A stretch of DNA of 64,000 nt from Streptomyces ficellus. GTDB lineage: Bacteria; Actinomycetota; Actinomycetes; Streptomycetales; Streptomycetaceae. This document shows positions 50,529 through 59,829 of the stretch, piece by piece; the stretch's first letter is position 1; each line of letters opens with the position of its first letter. Made by a program: the position numbers and the translations under genes. Under the pieces are notes generated by a model. The model made no database searches. It saw nothing but the letters and a program-made list of their open reading frames with translations, and was not told where the DNA came from. The stretch is taken from contig NZ_CP034279.1 in assembly GCF_009739905.1 (NCBI RefSeq), forward strand, positions 4,030,001 through 4,094,000. The letters are read 5' to 3'.

Positions 50529-52198
50529 AACGGCCGCTGCGCGTCGGCAACGCCTCCGGCTTCTACGGCGACCGCTTCGACGCCGTGCGCGAGATGCTCA
50601 CCGGCGGCGAACTCGACGTCCTCACCGGCGACTACCTCGCCGAACTGACCCTGCTCATCCTCGGCCGCGACCGCCTGAAGGACCCGGCCCTCGGTTACGC
50701 CAAGACCTTCCTCCGGCAGATGGAGGACGGCCTCGGGCTCGCCCGCGAACGCGGCGTCAAGATCGTCACCAACGCCGGAGGGCTCAACCCCGCCGGGCTC
50801 GCCGGCGCGCTGCGCGCCCTCGCGGAACGCCTCGGCCTGCCGGAGGTGCGCGTCGCCCACGTGGAGGGCGACCAGCTGCCGGTGCCCGGCGGGGCGCTCA
50901 CCGCCAACGCGTACCTCGGCGGCGGGGGCATCACCGCGTGCCTGCGCGGCGGGGCCGACGTGGTGGTGACCGGGCGGGTCACGGACGCCGCCCTGGTCAG
51001 CGGGCCGGCGGCCTGGTGGTTCGGCTGGGGGCCCGAGGAGTACGACCGGCTGGCGGGCGCGGTGGTCGCCGGGCACGTCCTGGAGTGCGGCACCCAGGCC
51101 ACGGGCGGCAACTACGCCTTCTTCACCCGCCACGACGTCCGCCGGCCCGGCTTCCCGGTCGCCGAACTGCACGAGGACGGGTCATCCGTCATCACCAAGC
51201 AGCACGCCACCGGCGGCGTCGTCGACACCGGCACCGTCACCGCGCAACTGCTGTACGAGACGGCGGGCGCCCGCTACCCGGGGCCGGACGTGACGGCCCG
51301 CCTCGACACCGTGCGCCTCGACGCGGACGGCCCCGACCGGGTGCGGATCTCCGGCGTACGGGGCGAGGCGCCGCCGCCGACGCTGAAAGCCGGGCTGAAC
51401 CGGCTCGGCGGCTGGCGCAACGAGGTCGTGTTCGTCCTCACCGGGCTCGACGTCGAGGCCAAGGCACGGCTAGTGCGCGAACAGCTGGAGGGCTCGTTCG
51501 CGAAGACCTCCGACGTCCGCTGGGAGCTGGCCCGCACCGACCGGCCGGACGCCGCCACCGAGGAGACCGCCAGCGCCCTGCTGCGCCTGGTCGTCCGCGA
51601 CGCCGACCCCGACGCGGTGGGCCGGGCCGTCACCGGCGCCGCCGTGGAGCTGGCCCTCGGCAGCTACCCGGGCTTCCACGTCACCGCCCCGCCCGGCAAG
51701 GGCGCGCCCTACGGGGTGTTCGAAGCGGCGTACGTCGACCCCACCGGCGTCACGCACACCGCCGTGCTCCCCGGCGGCGAACGCGTGGTGATCCCGCCCG
51801 CGGCAGCCACCCGCCCCCTGGAACCCGTACCCGAACCGCCCCTGCCCGAGCCGCTGCCGCCCGGACCGGTCCGGCGCGCCCCGCTCGGGCTGGTCGCCGG
51901 GGCGAGGAGCGGCGACAAGGGCGGCGACGCCAACATCGGGGTGTGGGCCCCCACGGACCGGGCGTGGCGCTGGCTCGCCCACACGCTGACGACCGACCGG
52001 CTGCGCGAACTGCTCCCCGAGACCGCCTCCCTGGACGTCGAACGGCACGTCCTGCCGAACCTCCGCGCGCTGAACTTCACCGTCACCGGGCTGCTCGGCG
52101 AGGGCGTCGCCGCCCAGGCCCGCTTCGACCCCCAGGCCAAGGCGCTGGGCGAATGGCTGCGCGCCCGCCACCTCGACCTACCGGAGGCCCTGCTGTGA
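50525..52198 (+). CDS. AtuA / DUF1446 family protein
   Basis: The 557-residue protein has the DUF1446/AtuA N-terminal domain (RVGNASGFYGDRFDAVREML, TNAGGLNPAGLAGALRALAERL, GGADVVVTGRVTDAALV, GGNYAFF, ATGGVVDTGTVTAQLLYE) and a C-terminal DUF4387-like domain fused behind a Pro-rich linker (LVAGARSGDKGGDANIGVW ... LRALNFTVTGLLGEG). AtuA is required for acyclic terpene utilisation in pseudomonads but has no known enzymatic role. Carboxylase subunits follow directly, as in the atu cluster. Confidence 0.87.
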   Translation: MKRPLRVGNASGFYGDRFDAVREMLTGGELDVLTGDYLAELTLLILGRDRLKDPALGYAKTFLRQMEDGLGLARERGVKIVTNAGGLNPAGLAGALRALAERLGLPEVRVAHVEGDQLPVPGGALTANAYLGGGGITACLRGGADVVVTGRVTDAALVSGPAAWWFGWGPEEYDRLAGAVVAGHVLECGTQATGGNYAFFTRHDVRRPGFPVAELHEDGSSVITKQHATGGVVDTGTVTAQLLYETAGARYPGPDVTARLDTVRLDADGPDRVRISGVRGEAPPPTLKAGLNRLGGWRNEVVFVLTGLDVEAKARLVREQLEGSFAKTSDVRWELARTDRPDAATEETASALLRLVVRDADPDAVGRAVTGAAVELALGSYPGFHVTAPPGKGAPYGVFEAAYVDPTGVTHTAVLPGGERVVIPPAAATRPLEPVPEPPLPEPLPPGPVRRAPLGLVAGARSGDKGGDANIGVWAPTDRAWRWLAHTLTTDRLRELLPETASLDVERHVLPNLRALNFTVTGLLGEGVAAQARFDPQAKALGEWLRARHLDLPEALL

Positions 52199-53793
52199 CC
52201 GTCCTCCCCACCGCCCTCGACACCACCGCGGACGACTACGCCGCCCACCGCGCGACCATGCTCGGCAGGCTCGCCGAGCTGGAGACCGAGCACGCCAGGG
52301 CGCTGGCCGGCGGCGGCGAGAAGTACACCGAACGGCACCGGGGGCGCGGCAAGCTCCTGGCCCGCGAACGGATCGAGCTGCTCCTCGACCCCGACGCGCC
52401 GTTCCTCGAACTGTCCCCGCTGGCCGCCTGGGGCAGCGACTACCCGGTGGGCGCCTCGATCGTCACCGGCATCGGGGTCGTCGAAGGCGTCGAATGCCTG
52501 ATCACCGCCAACGACCCGACCGTGCGCGGCGGCGCGTCCAACCCGTGGACGCTGAAGAAGGCGCTGCGCGCCAACGAGATCGCGTACGCCAACCGCCTGC
52601 CCTGCATCTCCCTCGTCGAGTCCGGCGGCGCCGATCTGCCGTCCCAGAAGGAGATCTTCATCCCCGGCGGGGCGCTGTTCCGTGACCTCACCCGCCTGTC
52701 CGCCGCCGGGATCCCCACCATCGCCGTCGTCTTCGGCAACTCCACGGCGGGCGGCGCCTACGTGCCCGGCATGTCGGACCACACGGTGATGATCAAGGAG
52801 CGGTCGAAGGTGTTCCTCGGCGGGCCGCCGCTGGTCAGGATGGCCACCGGCGAGGAGAGCGACGACGAGTCGCTCGGCGGCGCCGAGATGCACGCGCGCG
52901 TGTCGGGGCTCGCCGACCACTACGCCGTCGACGAGGCCGACGCGATCCGCCAGGCCCGCCGGATCGTCGCCCGCCTCAACCACCGCAAGGCCCACCCCGA
53001 CCCCGCCCCGGCCGACCCCCCGAAGTACGACCCGGAGGAGCTGCTCGGCATCGTCCCCGGCGACCTGAAGACGCCGTTCGACCCGCGCGAGGTGATCGCC
53101 CGGATCGTCGACGGCTCCGACCTCGACGAGTTCAAGCCGCTGTACGGGCCGTCGCTCACCACGGGCTGGGCGCGCCTGCACGGCTACCCGGTCGGCGTGC
53201 TGGCCAACGCGCAAGGGGTGCTGTTCTCCGCCGAGTCCCAGAAGGCCGCGCAGTTCATCCAGCTCGCCAACCAGCGGGACGTCCCCCTGCTGTTCCTGCA
53301 CAACACCACCGGCTACATGGTCGGCAAGGAGTACGAGCAGGGCGGCATCATCAAGCACGGCGCCATGATGATCAACGCGGTGAGCAACTCGAAGGTCCCG
53401 CACCTGTCGGTGCTCGTCGGCGCCTCCTACGGCGCCGGGCACTACGGCATGTGCGGCCGGGCCTACGACCCCCGCTTCCTGTTCGCCTGGCCCAGCGCCA
53501 AGTCCGCCGTCATGGGCCCCCAGCAGCTCGCCGGCGTCCTGTCGATCGTCGCCCGGGCCTCCGCCGCCGCCAAGGGCCGGCCCTACGACGACGAGGCCGA
53601 CGCGGGCCTTCGCGCCATGGTGGAGCAGCAGATCGAGGCCGAGTCCCTGCCCATGTTCCTGTCGGGACGGCTGTACGACGACGGCGTCATCGACCCGCGC
53701 GACACCCGCACCGTCCTCGGCCTGTGCCTGTCGGCCATCCACACCGCCCCGGTCGAAGGCGCACGCGGCGGCTTCGGCGTCTTCCGGATGTGA
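52195..53793 (+). CDS. acyl-CoA carboxylase, carboxyltransferase (beta) subunit
   Basis: The 532-residue carboxyltransferase has both crotonase-like halves: RGKLLARERIELLLDPD, GASNPWTLKKALRANEIA, ESGGADLPSQKE, GNSTAGGAYVPGMSDHTVMIKERSKVFLGGPPLVRMATGEE; then GVLFSAESQKAAQFIQLANQRDVPLLFLHNTTGYMVGKEYEQGGIIKHGAMM and GAGHYGMCGRAYDP. These agree with methylcrotonyl-/geranyl-CoA carboxylase beta subunits rather than acetyl-CoA ones (inference). It transfers CO2 from biotin to acyl-CoA with the next gene product. It overlaps the AtuA stop (GTGA). Confidence 0.9.
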   Translation: MTVLPTALDTTADDYAAHRATMLGRLAELETEHARALAGGGEKYTERHRGRGKLLARERIELLLDPDAPFLELSPLAAWGSDYPVGASIVTGIGVVEGVECLITANDPTVRGGASNPWTLKKALRANEIAYANRLPCISLVESGGADLPSQKEIFIPGGALFRDLTRLSAAGIPTIAVVFGNSTAGGAYVPGMSDHTVMIKERSKVFLGGPPLVRMATGEESDDESLGGAEMHARVSGLADHYAVDEADAIRQARRIVARLNHRKAHPDPAPADPPKYDPEELLGIVPGDLKTPFDPREVIARIVDGSDLDEFKPLYGPSLTTGWARLHGYPVGVLANAQGVLFSAESQKAAQFIQLANQRDVPLLFLHNTTGYMVGKEYEQGGIIKHGAMMINAVSNSKVPHLSVLVGASYGAGHYGMCGRAYDPRFLFAWPSAKSAVMGPQQLAGVLSIVARASAAAKGRPYDDEADAGLRAMVEQQIEAESLPMFLSGRLYDDGVIDPRDTRTVLGLCLSAIHTAPVEGARGGFGVFRM

Positions 53794-53804
53794 GGGACCC
53801 CACC

Positions 53805-55730
53805 ATGATCTCCACCGTCCTCGTCGCCAACCGCGCCGAGATCGCCTGCCGCGTCTTCCGCACCTGCCGCGACCTCGGCATCGCCACCGTCGCGGTGTAC
53901 GCGGACCCCGACGCCGGTGCCCGCCACGTCCGCGAGGCCGACGCGGCGGTACGCCTGCCGGGCGCGGCGCCCTCGGAGACGTACCTGCGCGGCGACCTGA
54001 TCGTGAAGGCCGCGCTCGCGGCGGGCGCCGACGCGGTCCACCCCGGATACGGCTTCCTGTCGGAGAGCGCCGACTTCGCGCGGGCCGTCCTGGACGCGGG
54101 CCTGACCTGGATCGGCCCGCCGCCCAAGGCCGTCGAGACGATGGCGTCCAAGACCCGCGCCAAGGAACTGATGGCGGCGGCCGGCGTCCCGCTCCTCGCG
54201 CCCGTCGACCCGGCGACGGCCACCGCCTCCGACCTGCCGCTGCTGCTGAAGGCGGCGGCCGGCGGCGGCGGGCGCGGCATGCGGGTCGTACGGGACCTGG
54301 CCGCGCTGCCCGGCGAGCTGGCGGCGGCGACCGCCGAGGCACGGTCCGCGTTCGGGGACGGCGAGGTGTTCGCGGAGCCGTACGTCGAACGCGGCCGCCA
54401 CGTCGAGGTGCAGGTCCTCGCCGACGCGCACGGCACGGTGTGGGCGCTCGGCACCCGGGACTGCTCGCTCCAGCGGCGCCACCAGAAGGTCGTCGAGGAG
54501 GCCCCGGCGCCCGGCCTCGGAGACGCCCTGCGCGAGACGCTGCACACCTCGGCGGTCGCGGCGGCCAGGGCCGTCGGCTACACCGGCGCGGGCACCGTCG
54601 AGTTCCTGGTCGCCGGCGACCGGGCGTACTTCCTGGAGATGAACACCCGGCTCCAGGTCGAACACCCCGTCACGGAAGCCGTCTTCGGGCTCGACCTGGT
54701 GGCCCACCAGATCCGGATCGCCGAGGGCGCCCCCCTGCCGCCCGAGCCGCCCGCCCCGAGCGGCCACGCCGTGGAGGCCCGCCTGTACGCGGAGGACCCG
54801 GCCCACGACTGGGCGCCCCAGACGGGCGTCGTGCACGCCCTGGACGTCCCCCGGGGCGCCGGACTCCGCGTCGACGCCGGGTACGCGGCGGGCGACACGG
54901 TCGGCGTCCACTACGACGCCATGCTCGCCAAGGTCGTCGCCCACGCCCCCACCCGGGGCGAGGCGGTCCGCGTCCTCGCCCACGCCCTCGACCGCGCCCG
55001 GGTGCACGGCCCGGTCACCAACCGGGACCTGCTCGTCCGCTCGCTGCGGCACCCCGACTTCGCGGCGGGACGGATCGACACCGGCTTCTACGATCGGCAC
55101 CTCGGCGCGCTCACCGCACCCCCGCCCGGCGACGAGTACGCGGCCGTTGCCGCCGCCCTGGCCGCCGCGTCCGCCCGCTCCGGCCGGTTCGGCGCCTTCC
55201 GCAACGTCCCCTCGCAGCCGCAGAGCGCCCGCTACGGCGACCACGAGGTGCGCTACCGGCCCACCCGCGGCGGCTCCTTCACCGTCGAGTCCCACCCGCA
55301 CGCGCGCGTGGTGGCCGTTTCCCCCGAGTGCGTCAGCCTCGACGTGGACGGTGTCGTGCGGCGCTTCCAGGTCGCCGCGTACGGCGACGGCGTCGTCCAC
55401 GTGAACGGCCACCGGCTGGCCGCCCACCCCCGGTTCACCGACCCCGCCGAGCGCACCGCGCCCGGCTCGCTGCTCGCGCCCATGCCCGGCACCGTCGTCC
55501 GCGTCGCCGACGTGCGGATTGGCGACCGGGTGGAGGCGGGGCAGCCCCTCGTCTGGCTGGAGGCGATGAAGATGGAGCACCGCGTCACCGCTCCCGCCCC
55601 CGGCACGCTCACCGCGCTCCACGCCGCCCCCGGCCACCAGGTCGAGGTCGGTGCCCTGCTCGCCGTCGTACAGCACGTACAGGAAGCACAGGAAGCACAG
55701 GAAGCACCGGAGAAGGAGACCGACCTATGA
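53805..55730 (+). CDS. acyl-CoA carboxylase, biotin carboxylase/biotin carrier (alpha) subunit
   Basis: The 641-residue protein has a biotin carboxylase with ATP-grasp (MISTVLVANRAEIACRVF, HPGYGFLSESADFA, KAAAGGGGRGMRVV, EMNTRLQVEHPVTE), a BC-CCP linker, and a C-terminal biotinyl domain with biotin Lys589 in LEAMKMEH. It carboxylates biotin at the expense of ATP and bicarbonate. The last residues (QEAQEAQEAPEKET) come from a 9-bp repeat. The ATG is 11 bp after the beta-subunit stop. Confidence 0.92.
   Translation: MISTVLVANRAEIACRVFRTCRDLGIATVAVYADPDAGARHVREADAAVRLPGAAPSETYLRGDLIVKAALAAGADAVHPGYGFLSESADFARAVLDAGLTWIGPPPKAVETMASKTRAKELMAAAGVPLLAPVDPATATASDLPLLLKAAAGGGGRGMRVVRDLAALPGELAAATAEARSAFGDGEVFAEPYVERGRHVEVQVLADAHGTVWALGTRDCSLQRRHQKVVEEAPAPGLGDALRETLHTSAVAAARAVGYTGAGTVEFLVAGDRAYFLEMNTRLQVEHPVTEAVFGLDLVAHQIRIAEGAPLPPEPPAPSGHAVEARLYAEDPAHDWAPQTGVVHALDVPRGAGLRVDAGYAAGDTVGVHYDAMLAKVVAHAPTRGEAVRVLAHALDRARVHGPVTNRDLLVRSLRHPDFAAGRIDTGFYDRHLGALTAPPPGDEYAAVAAALAAASARSGRFGAFRNVPSQPQSARYGDHEVRYRPTRGGSFTVESHPHARVVAVSPECVSLDVDGVVRRFQVAAYGDGVVHVNGHRLAAHPRFTDPAERTAPGSLLAPMPGTVVRVADVRIGDRVEAGQPLVWLEAMKMEHRVTAPAPGTLTALHAAPGHQVEVGALLAVVQHVQEAQEAQEAPEKETDL
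55680..55706. repeat. three 9-bp repeats at the end of the biotin carboxylase gene
   Basis: CAGGAAGCA occurs three times in tandem and encodes Gln-Glu-Ala repeats after the biotinyl domain. It is in-frame and dispensable-looking. Confidence 0.8.
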
Positions 55731-56869
55731 GCACCGTCGTCGAGACCGAGGAACAGTCCGCCCTCCGCGCCGCCGTCGCCGCACTCGGCCGCCGCCACGG
55801 GCGCGCCCACGACGAGGCGGCCCGGGACGCCCTGTGGGCCGAGGCGGGGAAGCTCGGCTACCTCGGGGTCAACCTGCCCGAGGAGTACGGCGGCGGGGGC
55901 GGCGGCATGGCCGAACTGTCCATCGTCCTCGAAGAGCTCGGCGCGGCCGGCTGCCCGCTGCTCATGATGGTCGTCTCGCCCGCCATCTGCGGCACCGTCG
56001 TCGCCCGCTTCGGCACCGGCGCCCAGAAGGCCGCCTGGCTGCCGGGGCTCGCCGACGGGAGCCGCACCATGGCGTTCGGCATCACCGAGCCCGACGCGGG
56101 CTCCAACTCCCACCGGATCACCACCACCGCCCGCCGGGACGGCGACGACTGGGTGCTGACCGGCCGGAAGGTCTTCGTCTCGGGCGTCGACATCGCCGAC
56201 GCCACGCTGATCGTCGGCCGCACCGAGGACGCCCGCACCGGGAAGCTCAAGCCGTGCCTGTTCATCGTCCCGCGCGACGCCCCCGGCTTCGGCCGCCGCC
56301 GCATCGACATGGAACTCAACGCCCACGAGAAGCAGTTCGAGCTGACCCTCGACGACGTGCGCCTCCCGGCGGACGCGCTGGTGGGCGACGAGGACGCCGG
56401 GCTGCTCCAGCTGTTCGCCGGGCTCAACCCCGAACGCATCATGACGGCCGCGTTCGCCCTCGGGATGGGCCGGTACGCCGTGACGAAGGCCGTCGCATAC
56501 GCCAGGGACCGCCAGGTGTGGAAGGCCCCCATCGGCGCCCACCAGGCGATCGCCCACCCCCTCGCCCAGGTCCACATCGAACTGGAACTGGCCCGCCTGA
56601 TGATGCAGAAGGCGGCCCACCTCTACGACGCGGGCGACGACACGGGCGCCGGTGAGGCCGCCAACATGGCCAAGTACGCGGCCGCCGAGGCGTGCGTGCG
56701 GGCCGTCGACAGCGCCGTCCACACCCTCGGCGGCAACGGCCTCACCCGCGAGTTCGGCCTCGCGTCGCTCATCACCGCGTCGCGAGTGGCACGCATCGCT
56801 CCGGTCAGCCGGGAAATGATTCTGAACTACGTGTCCCACCAGACCCTGGGCCTGCCCAAGTCGTACTGA
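55727..56869 (+). CDS. acyl-CoA dehydrogenase
   Basis: The 380-residue flavoprotein has LGYLGVNLPEEYGGGGGGMAELSIVLEELG, the FAD/substrate strand AFGITEPDAGSNSHRITTTA, FVSGVDIADATLIVGRT, NPERIMTAAFALGMGRYAV (with a candidate catalytic Glu in the isovaleryl-CoA dehydrogenase position) and HTLGGNGLTREF. It oxidises an acyl-CoA to the 2-enoyl-CoA, presumably the substrate or product of the carboxylase. The ATG overlaps the previous stop (ATGA). Confidence 0.92.
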   Translation: MSTVVETEEQSALRAAVAALGRRHGRAHDEAARDALWAEAGKLGYLGVNLPEEYGGGGGGMAELSIVLEELGAAGCPLLMMVVSPAICGTVVARFGTGAQKAAWLPGLADGSRTMAFGITEPDAGSNSHRITTTARRDGDDWVLTGRKVFVSGVDIADATLIVGRTEDARTGKLKPCLFIVPRDAPGFGRRRIDMELNAHEKQFELTLDDVRLPADALVGDEDAGLLQLFAGLNPERIMTAAFALGMGRYAVTKAVAYARDRQVWKAPIGAHQAIAHPLAQVHIELELARLMMQKAAHLYDAGDDTGAGEAANMAKYAAAEACVRAVDSAVHTLGGNGLTREFGLASLITASRVARIAPVSREMILNYVSHQTLGLPKSY

Positions 56870-56911
56870 GCACACCCCGTGCCCGGTACCGCCGTACCGA
56901 CAGGAGCCGTG

Positions 56912-58501
56912 ATGGTGTTCCACAGCGCGTACGCGGACGTTCCCCCCGTCTCCCTCCCCATCCACGACGCGGTCCTGGCCCGGTCGGCCGCCGCGCACCC
57001 CGACCGGCCCGCCCTCGTCGACGGCACGGGCGAACTGACCCTCACCTACGGCCGACTCGACACCTACCACCGGCGCCTCGCCGCCGCGTTCGCCGAGGCG
57101 GGGCTGCGCAAGGGCGACGTCCTCGCCCTGCACAGCCCCAACACGGTCGCCTACCCGGTCGTCTTCTACGCGGCGACGCGCGCCGGGGCCGCCGTCACCA
57201 CCGTCCACCCGCTCGCCACCCCGGAGGAGTTCGCCAAGCAGCTGCGCGACAGCGGCGCCCGCTGGATCGTCACCGTCTCGCCACTGCTCGCCACCGCGCG
57301 GCGGGCGGCCGAACTCGCCGGCGGCGTCACCGAGATCCTCGTCTGCGACGAGGCCGACGGGCACCGCTCCGTCCTCGACATGCTCGGCTCGACCGCCCCC
57401 GAACCGGACGTCACCCTCGACCCGGACGAGGACCTCGCCGCCCTGCCGTACTCCTCGGGCACCACCGGCGTCCCCAAGGGCGTCATGCTCACCCACCGCT
57501 CCATCGCCACCAACCTGGCGCAACTGGAACCCACCATCCCCATGGGACCCGGCGACCGGATCCTGGCGGTCCTCCCCTTCTTCCACATCTACGGGCTGAC
57601 CGCCCTGATGAACGCCCCGCTGCGGATGGGCGCCACCGTCGTCGTCCTGCCCCGCTTCGACCTCGACCAGTTCCTGGCGGCCATCCAGAAGCACCGCATC
57701 AACGCCCTGTACGTCGCCCCGCCGATCGTCCTCGCCCTCGCCAAACACCCGGCGGTCGCCCACTACGACCTGTCCTCGCTGGAGTACGTCGTCAGCGCCG
57801 CCGCCCCGCTGGACGCCCGCCTCGCCGAAGCCTGCGCCACCCGCCTCGGGCTGCCCCCGGTGCGGCAGGCGTACGGCATGACGGAGCTGTCGCCCGGCAC
57901 GCACGTCGTCCCGCTCGACGCCACCGACCCGCCGCCCGGCACCGTCGGCAGGCTCCTGCCGAACACCGAGATGCGCATCCTGTCCCTCGACGACCCGGCG
58001 AAGGACGCCGCCCCCGGCGACGAGGGCGAGATCGCCATCCGGGGCCCCCAGGTGATGAAGGGCTACCTGGGCCGCCCCGACGCCACCGCCGCGATGATCG
58101 ACGCCGACGGCTGGGTCCACACCGGCGACGTCGGACGGGTCGACGACGACGGCTGGCTGTTCGTCGTCGACCGGGTCAAGGAACTGATCAAGTACAAGGG
58201 CTTCCAGGTCGCCCCGGCCGAACTCGAGGCACTGCTGCTCACCCACCGGGGCGTCGCGGACGCGGCGGTGATCGGGGTGTACGACGACGACGGCAACGAG
58301 GTGCCCAAGGCCTACGTCGTACGGCAGCCGGACGCCACCGGCCTCACCGGCGACGACATCATCGCCTTCGTGGCGGGGAAGGTCGCCCCGTACAAGAAGA
58401 TCCGGCGCGTCGAGTTCATCGACGCCGTGCCCAGGGCGGCGTCGGGCAAAATCCTCCGGCGCGAACTGAGGGAATGGGAAAGGGAACGGGAAAGCGCATG
58501 A
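56912..58501 (+). CDS. acyl-CoA ligase, 4-coumarate-CoA ligase family
   Basis: The 529-residue adenylating enzyme has A3 motif SSGTTGVPKG (181-190), FFHIYGLTALMN, A5 motif YGMTE, A7 TGDVGRVDDDGW, A8 VDRVKELIKYKGFQV and A10 Lys513 in SGKILRR. It activates a carboxylic acid to acyl-CoA, the entry step of the operon; the aliphatic or aromatic nature of the acid is open. ATG at 56912 follows AGGAG; an upstream GTG at 56879 is less likely. Confidence 0.9.
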   Translation: MVFHSAYADVPPVSLPIHDAVLARSAAAHPDRPALVDGTGELTLTYGRLDTYHRRLAAAFAEAGLRKGDVLALHSPNTVAYPVVFYAATRAGAAVTTVHPLATPEEFAKQLRDSGARWIVTVSPLLATARRAAELAGGVTEILVCDEADGHRSVLDMLGSTAPEPDVTLDPDEDLAALPYSSGTTGVPKGVMLTHRSIATNLAQLEPTIPMGPGDRILAVLPFFHIYGLTALMNAPLRMGATVVVLPRFDLDQFLAAIQKHRINALYVAPPIVLALAKHPAVAHYDLSSLEYVVSAAAPLDARLAEACATRLGLPPVRQAYGMTELSPGTHVVPLDATDPPPGTVGRLLPNTEMRILSLDDPAKDAAPGDEGEIAIRGPQVMKGYLGRPDATAAMIDADGWVHTGDVGRVDDDGWLFVVDRVKELIKYKGFQVAPAELEALLLTHRGVADAAVIGVYDDDGNEVPKAYVVRQPDATGLTGDDIIAFVAGKVAPYKKIRRVEFIDAVPRAASGKILRRELREWERERESA

Positions 58502-59235
58502 CGAGTCTCGTCACCACCGCGCACGAGCGGGGCATCACCACCCTGACACTGGACTCCCCGGCGAGCCGCAACGCCCTGTCGGCGCGGCTCGTCGGCGAAC
58601 TGGCCCAGGCACTGGAGAGCTGCGGCAAGGACCCCGCGGTACGGGCCGTGGTGCTCACGCACACCGGCCCCACGTTCTGCGCCGGAGCCGACCTGAAGGC
58701 GCCGCCCAGCCCGTACACGTTCGTGGCGCTGCTGCGGGCGCTCGTGGAACTGCCCAAACCGGTGGTCGCCCGCGTCGCCGGGCACGTCCGCGCCGGCGGG
58801 CTCGGCATCCTCGGGGCCTGCGACGTCGTCGCCGCCGGGACGGACGTCGACTTCGCGCTCACGGAAGTACGCATCGGGGTCGCCCCGTCCGTGATCTCCC
58901 TGTCCCTGCTGCCCCGCCTCGACCCGCGCGCCGCGTCCCGCTACTACCTCACCGGCGAACGGTTCGACGCCGCCGAGGCGGCACGGATCGGGCTGGTCAC
59001 CGTCGTCGGCGACGACGTGGACGAAGCCCTCGCACCCGTCCTGGACGGCCTGCGCAGGGCCTCGCCCCAGGGGCTGGCCGAGGCCAAGAGGCTGGTCACG
59101 GCTAGGGTGCTGGAGACCTTCGAGCGCGACGCGGAGGACCTCGTCCAGCGCTCGGCCTCGCTCTTCGCCTCGGCGGAGGCACGCGAGGGAATGACCGCCT
59201 TCCTCGAACGACGGGACCCCGCATGGGTGGTGTGA
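58498..59235 (+). CDS. enoyl-CoA hydratase/isomerase family protein
   Basis: The 245-residue crotonase-fold protein shows SPASRNALSARLVGELAQAL, FCAGADLKAPP (oxyanion hole), VAGHVRAGGLGILGACDVVAAG and FALTEVRIGVAPSVISLSLLPRL. The expected second Glu of true hydratases (Glu164 type) is Ser/Leu here, so it may be an isomerase, lyase or methylglutaconyl-CoA hydratase-like variant. It overlaps the ligase stop (ATGA). Confidence 0.88.
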   Translation: MTSLVTTAHERGITTLTLDSPASRNALSARLVGELAQALESCGKDPAVRAVVLTHTGPTFCAGADLKAPPSPYTFVALLRALVELPKPVVARVAGHVRAGGLGILGACDVVAAGTDVDFALTEVRIGVAPSVISLSLLPRLDPRAASRYYLTGERFDAAEAARIGLVTVVGDDVDEALAPVLDGLRRASPQGLAEAKRLVTARVLETFERDAEDLVQRSASLFASAEAREGMTAFLERRDPAWVV

Positions 59236-59825
59236 CCACTGCCGCGAAGGAGCCGAAGCAGGACCGCAGCCGGGCCACCCGGCAACGGCTCCTCGCGGCG
59301 GCCGTGGCGTGCCTCGCGGAACGCGGCTGGGCCGGCTCGACGGTCTCCGTCGTCGCCGAACACGCCGGCGTCTCCCGGGGCGCGGCACAGCACCACTTCC
59401 CCACCCGCGAGGACCTGTTCACCGCCGCCGTCGAGTACGTCGCCGAGGAACGCTCCCAGGCGCTGCGCGCCCTGCCGGTGCAGGACCGCGCGTCGGTCGT
59501 CGCCGCCCTCGTCGGCCTCTACACCGGCCCCCTGTTCCGGGCTGCCCTCCACCTGTGGGTCGCCGCCTGCGACGAGGAGCAGCTGCGCCCCCGGGTGACG
59601 GAGCTGGAGGCCCGCGTGGGCCGCGAGACCCACCGCATCGCGGTCGAACTGCTGGGCGCCGACGAGTCCCGCCCCGGCGTCCGCGAGACCGTGCAGGGCC
59701 TGCTGGACATGGCCCGGGGCCTCGGCCTCGCGAACCTCCTCACCGACGACAGCGCCCGCCGCGACCGGGTGGTCGCCCAGTGGACCGCCCTCCTGGACGG
59801 CGCACTGGGCCCGGCGGCCCCATGA
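59223..59825 (+). CDS. TetR family regulator at the end of the acyl-CoA operon
   Basis: The 200-residue protein has a TetR helix-turn-helix (TRQRLLAAAVACLAERGWAGSTVSVVAEHAGVSRGAAQHHFPTREDLFTAAVEYV) and a helical ligand domain. It overlaps the hydratase gene; ATG at 59223 or GTG at 59232 (GTGA overlap) are both possible starts. As last gene of the operon it probably senses an acyl-CoA intermediate and represses through the palindrome at 49664. It ends 4 bp from the convergent citrate synthase. Confidence 0.87.
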   Translation: MGGVTTAAKEPKQDRSRATRQRLLAAAVACLAERGWAGSTVSVVAEHAGVSRGAAQHHFPTREDLFTAAVEYVAEERSQALRALPVQDRASVVAALVGLYTGPLFRAALHLWVAACDEEQLRPRVTELEARVGRETHRIAVELLGADESRPGVRETVQGLLDMARGLGLANLLTDDSARRDRVVAQWTALLDGALGPAAP

Positions 59826-59829
59826 GCCC

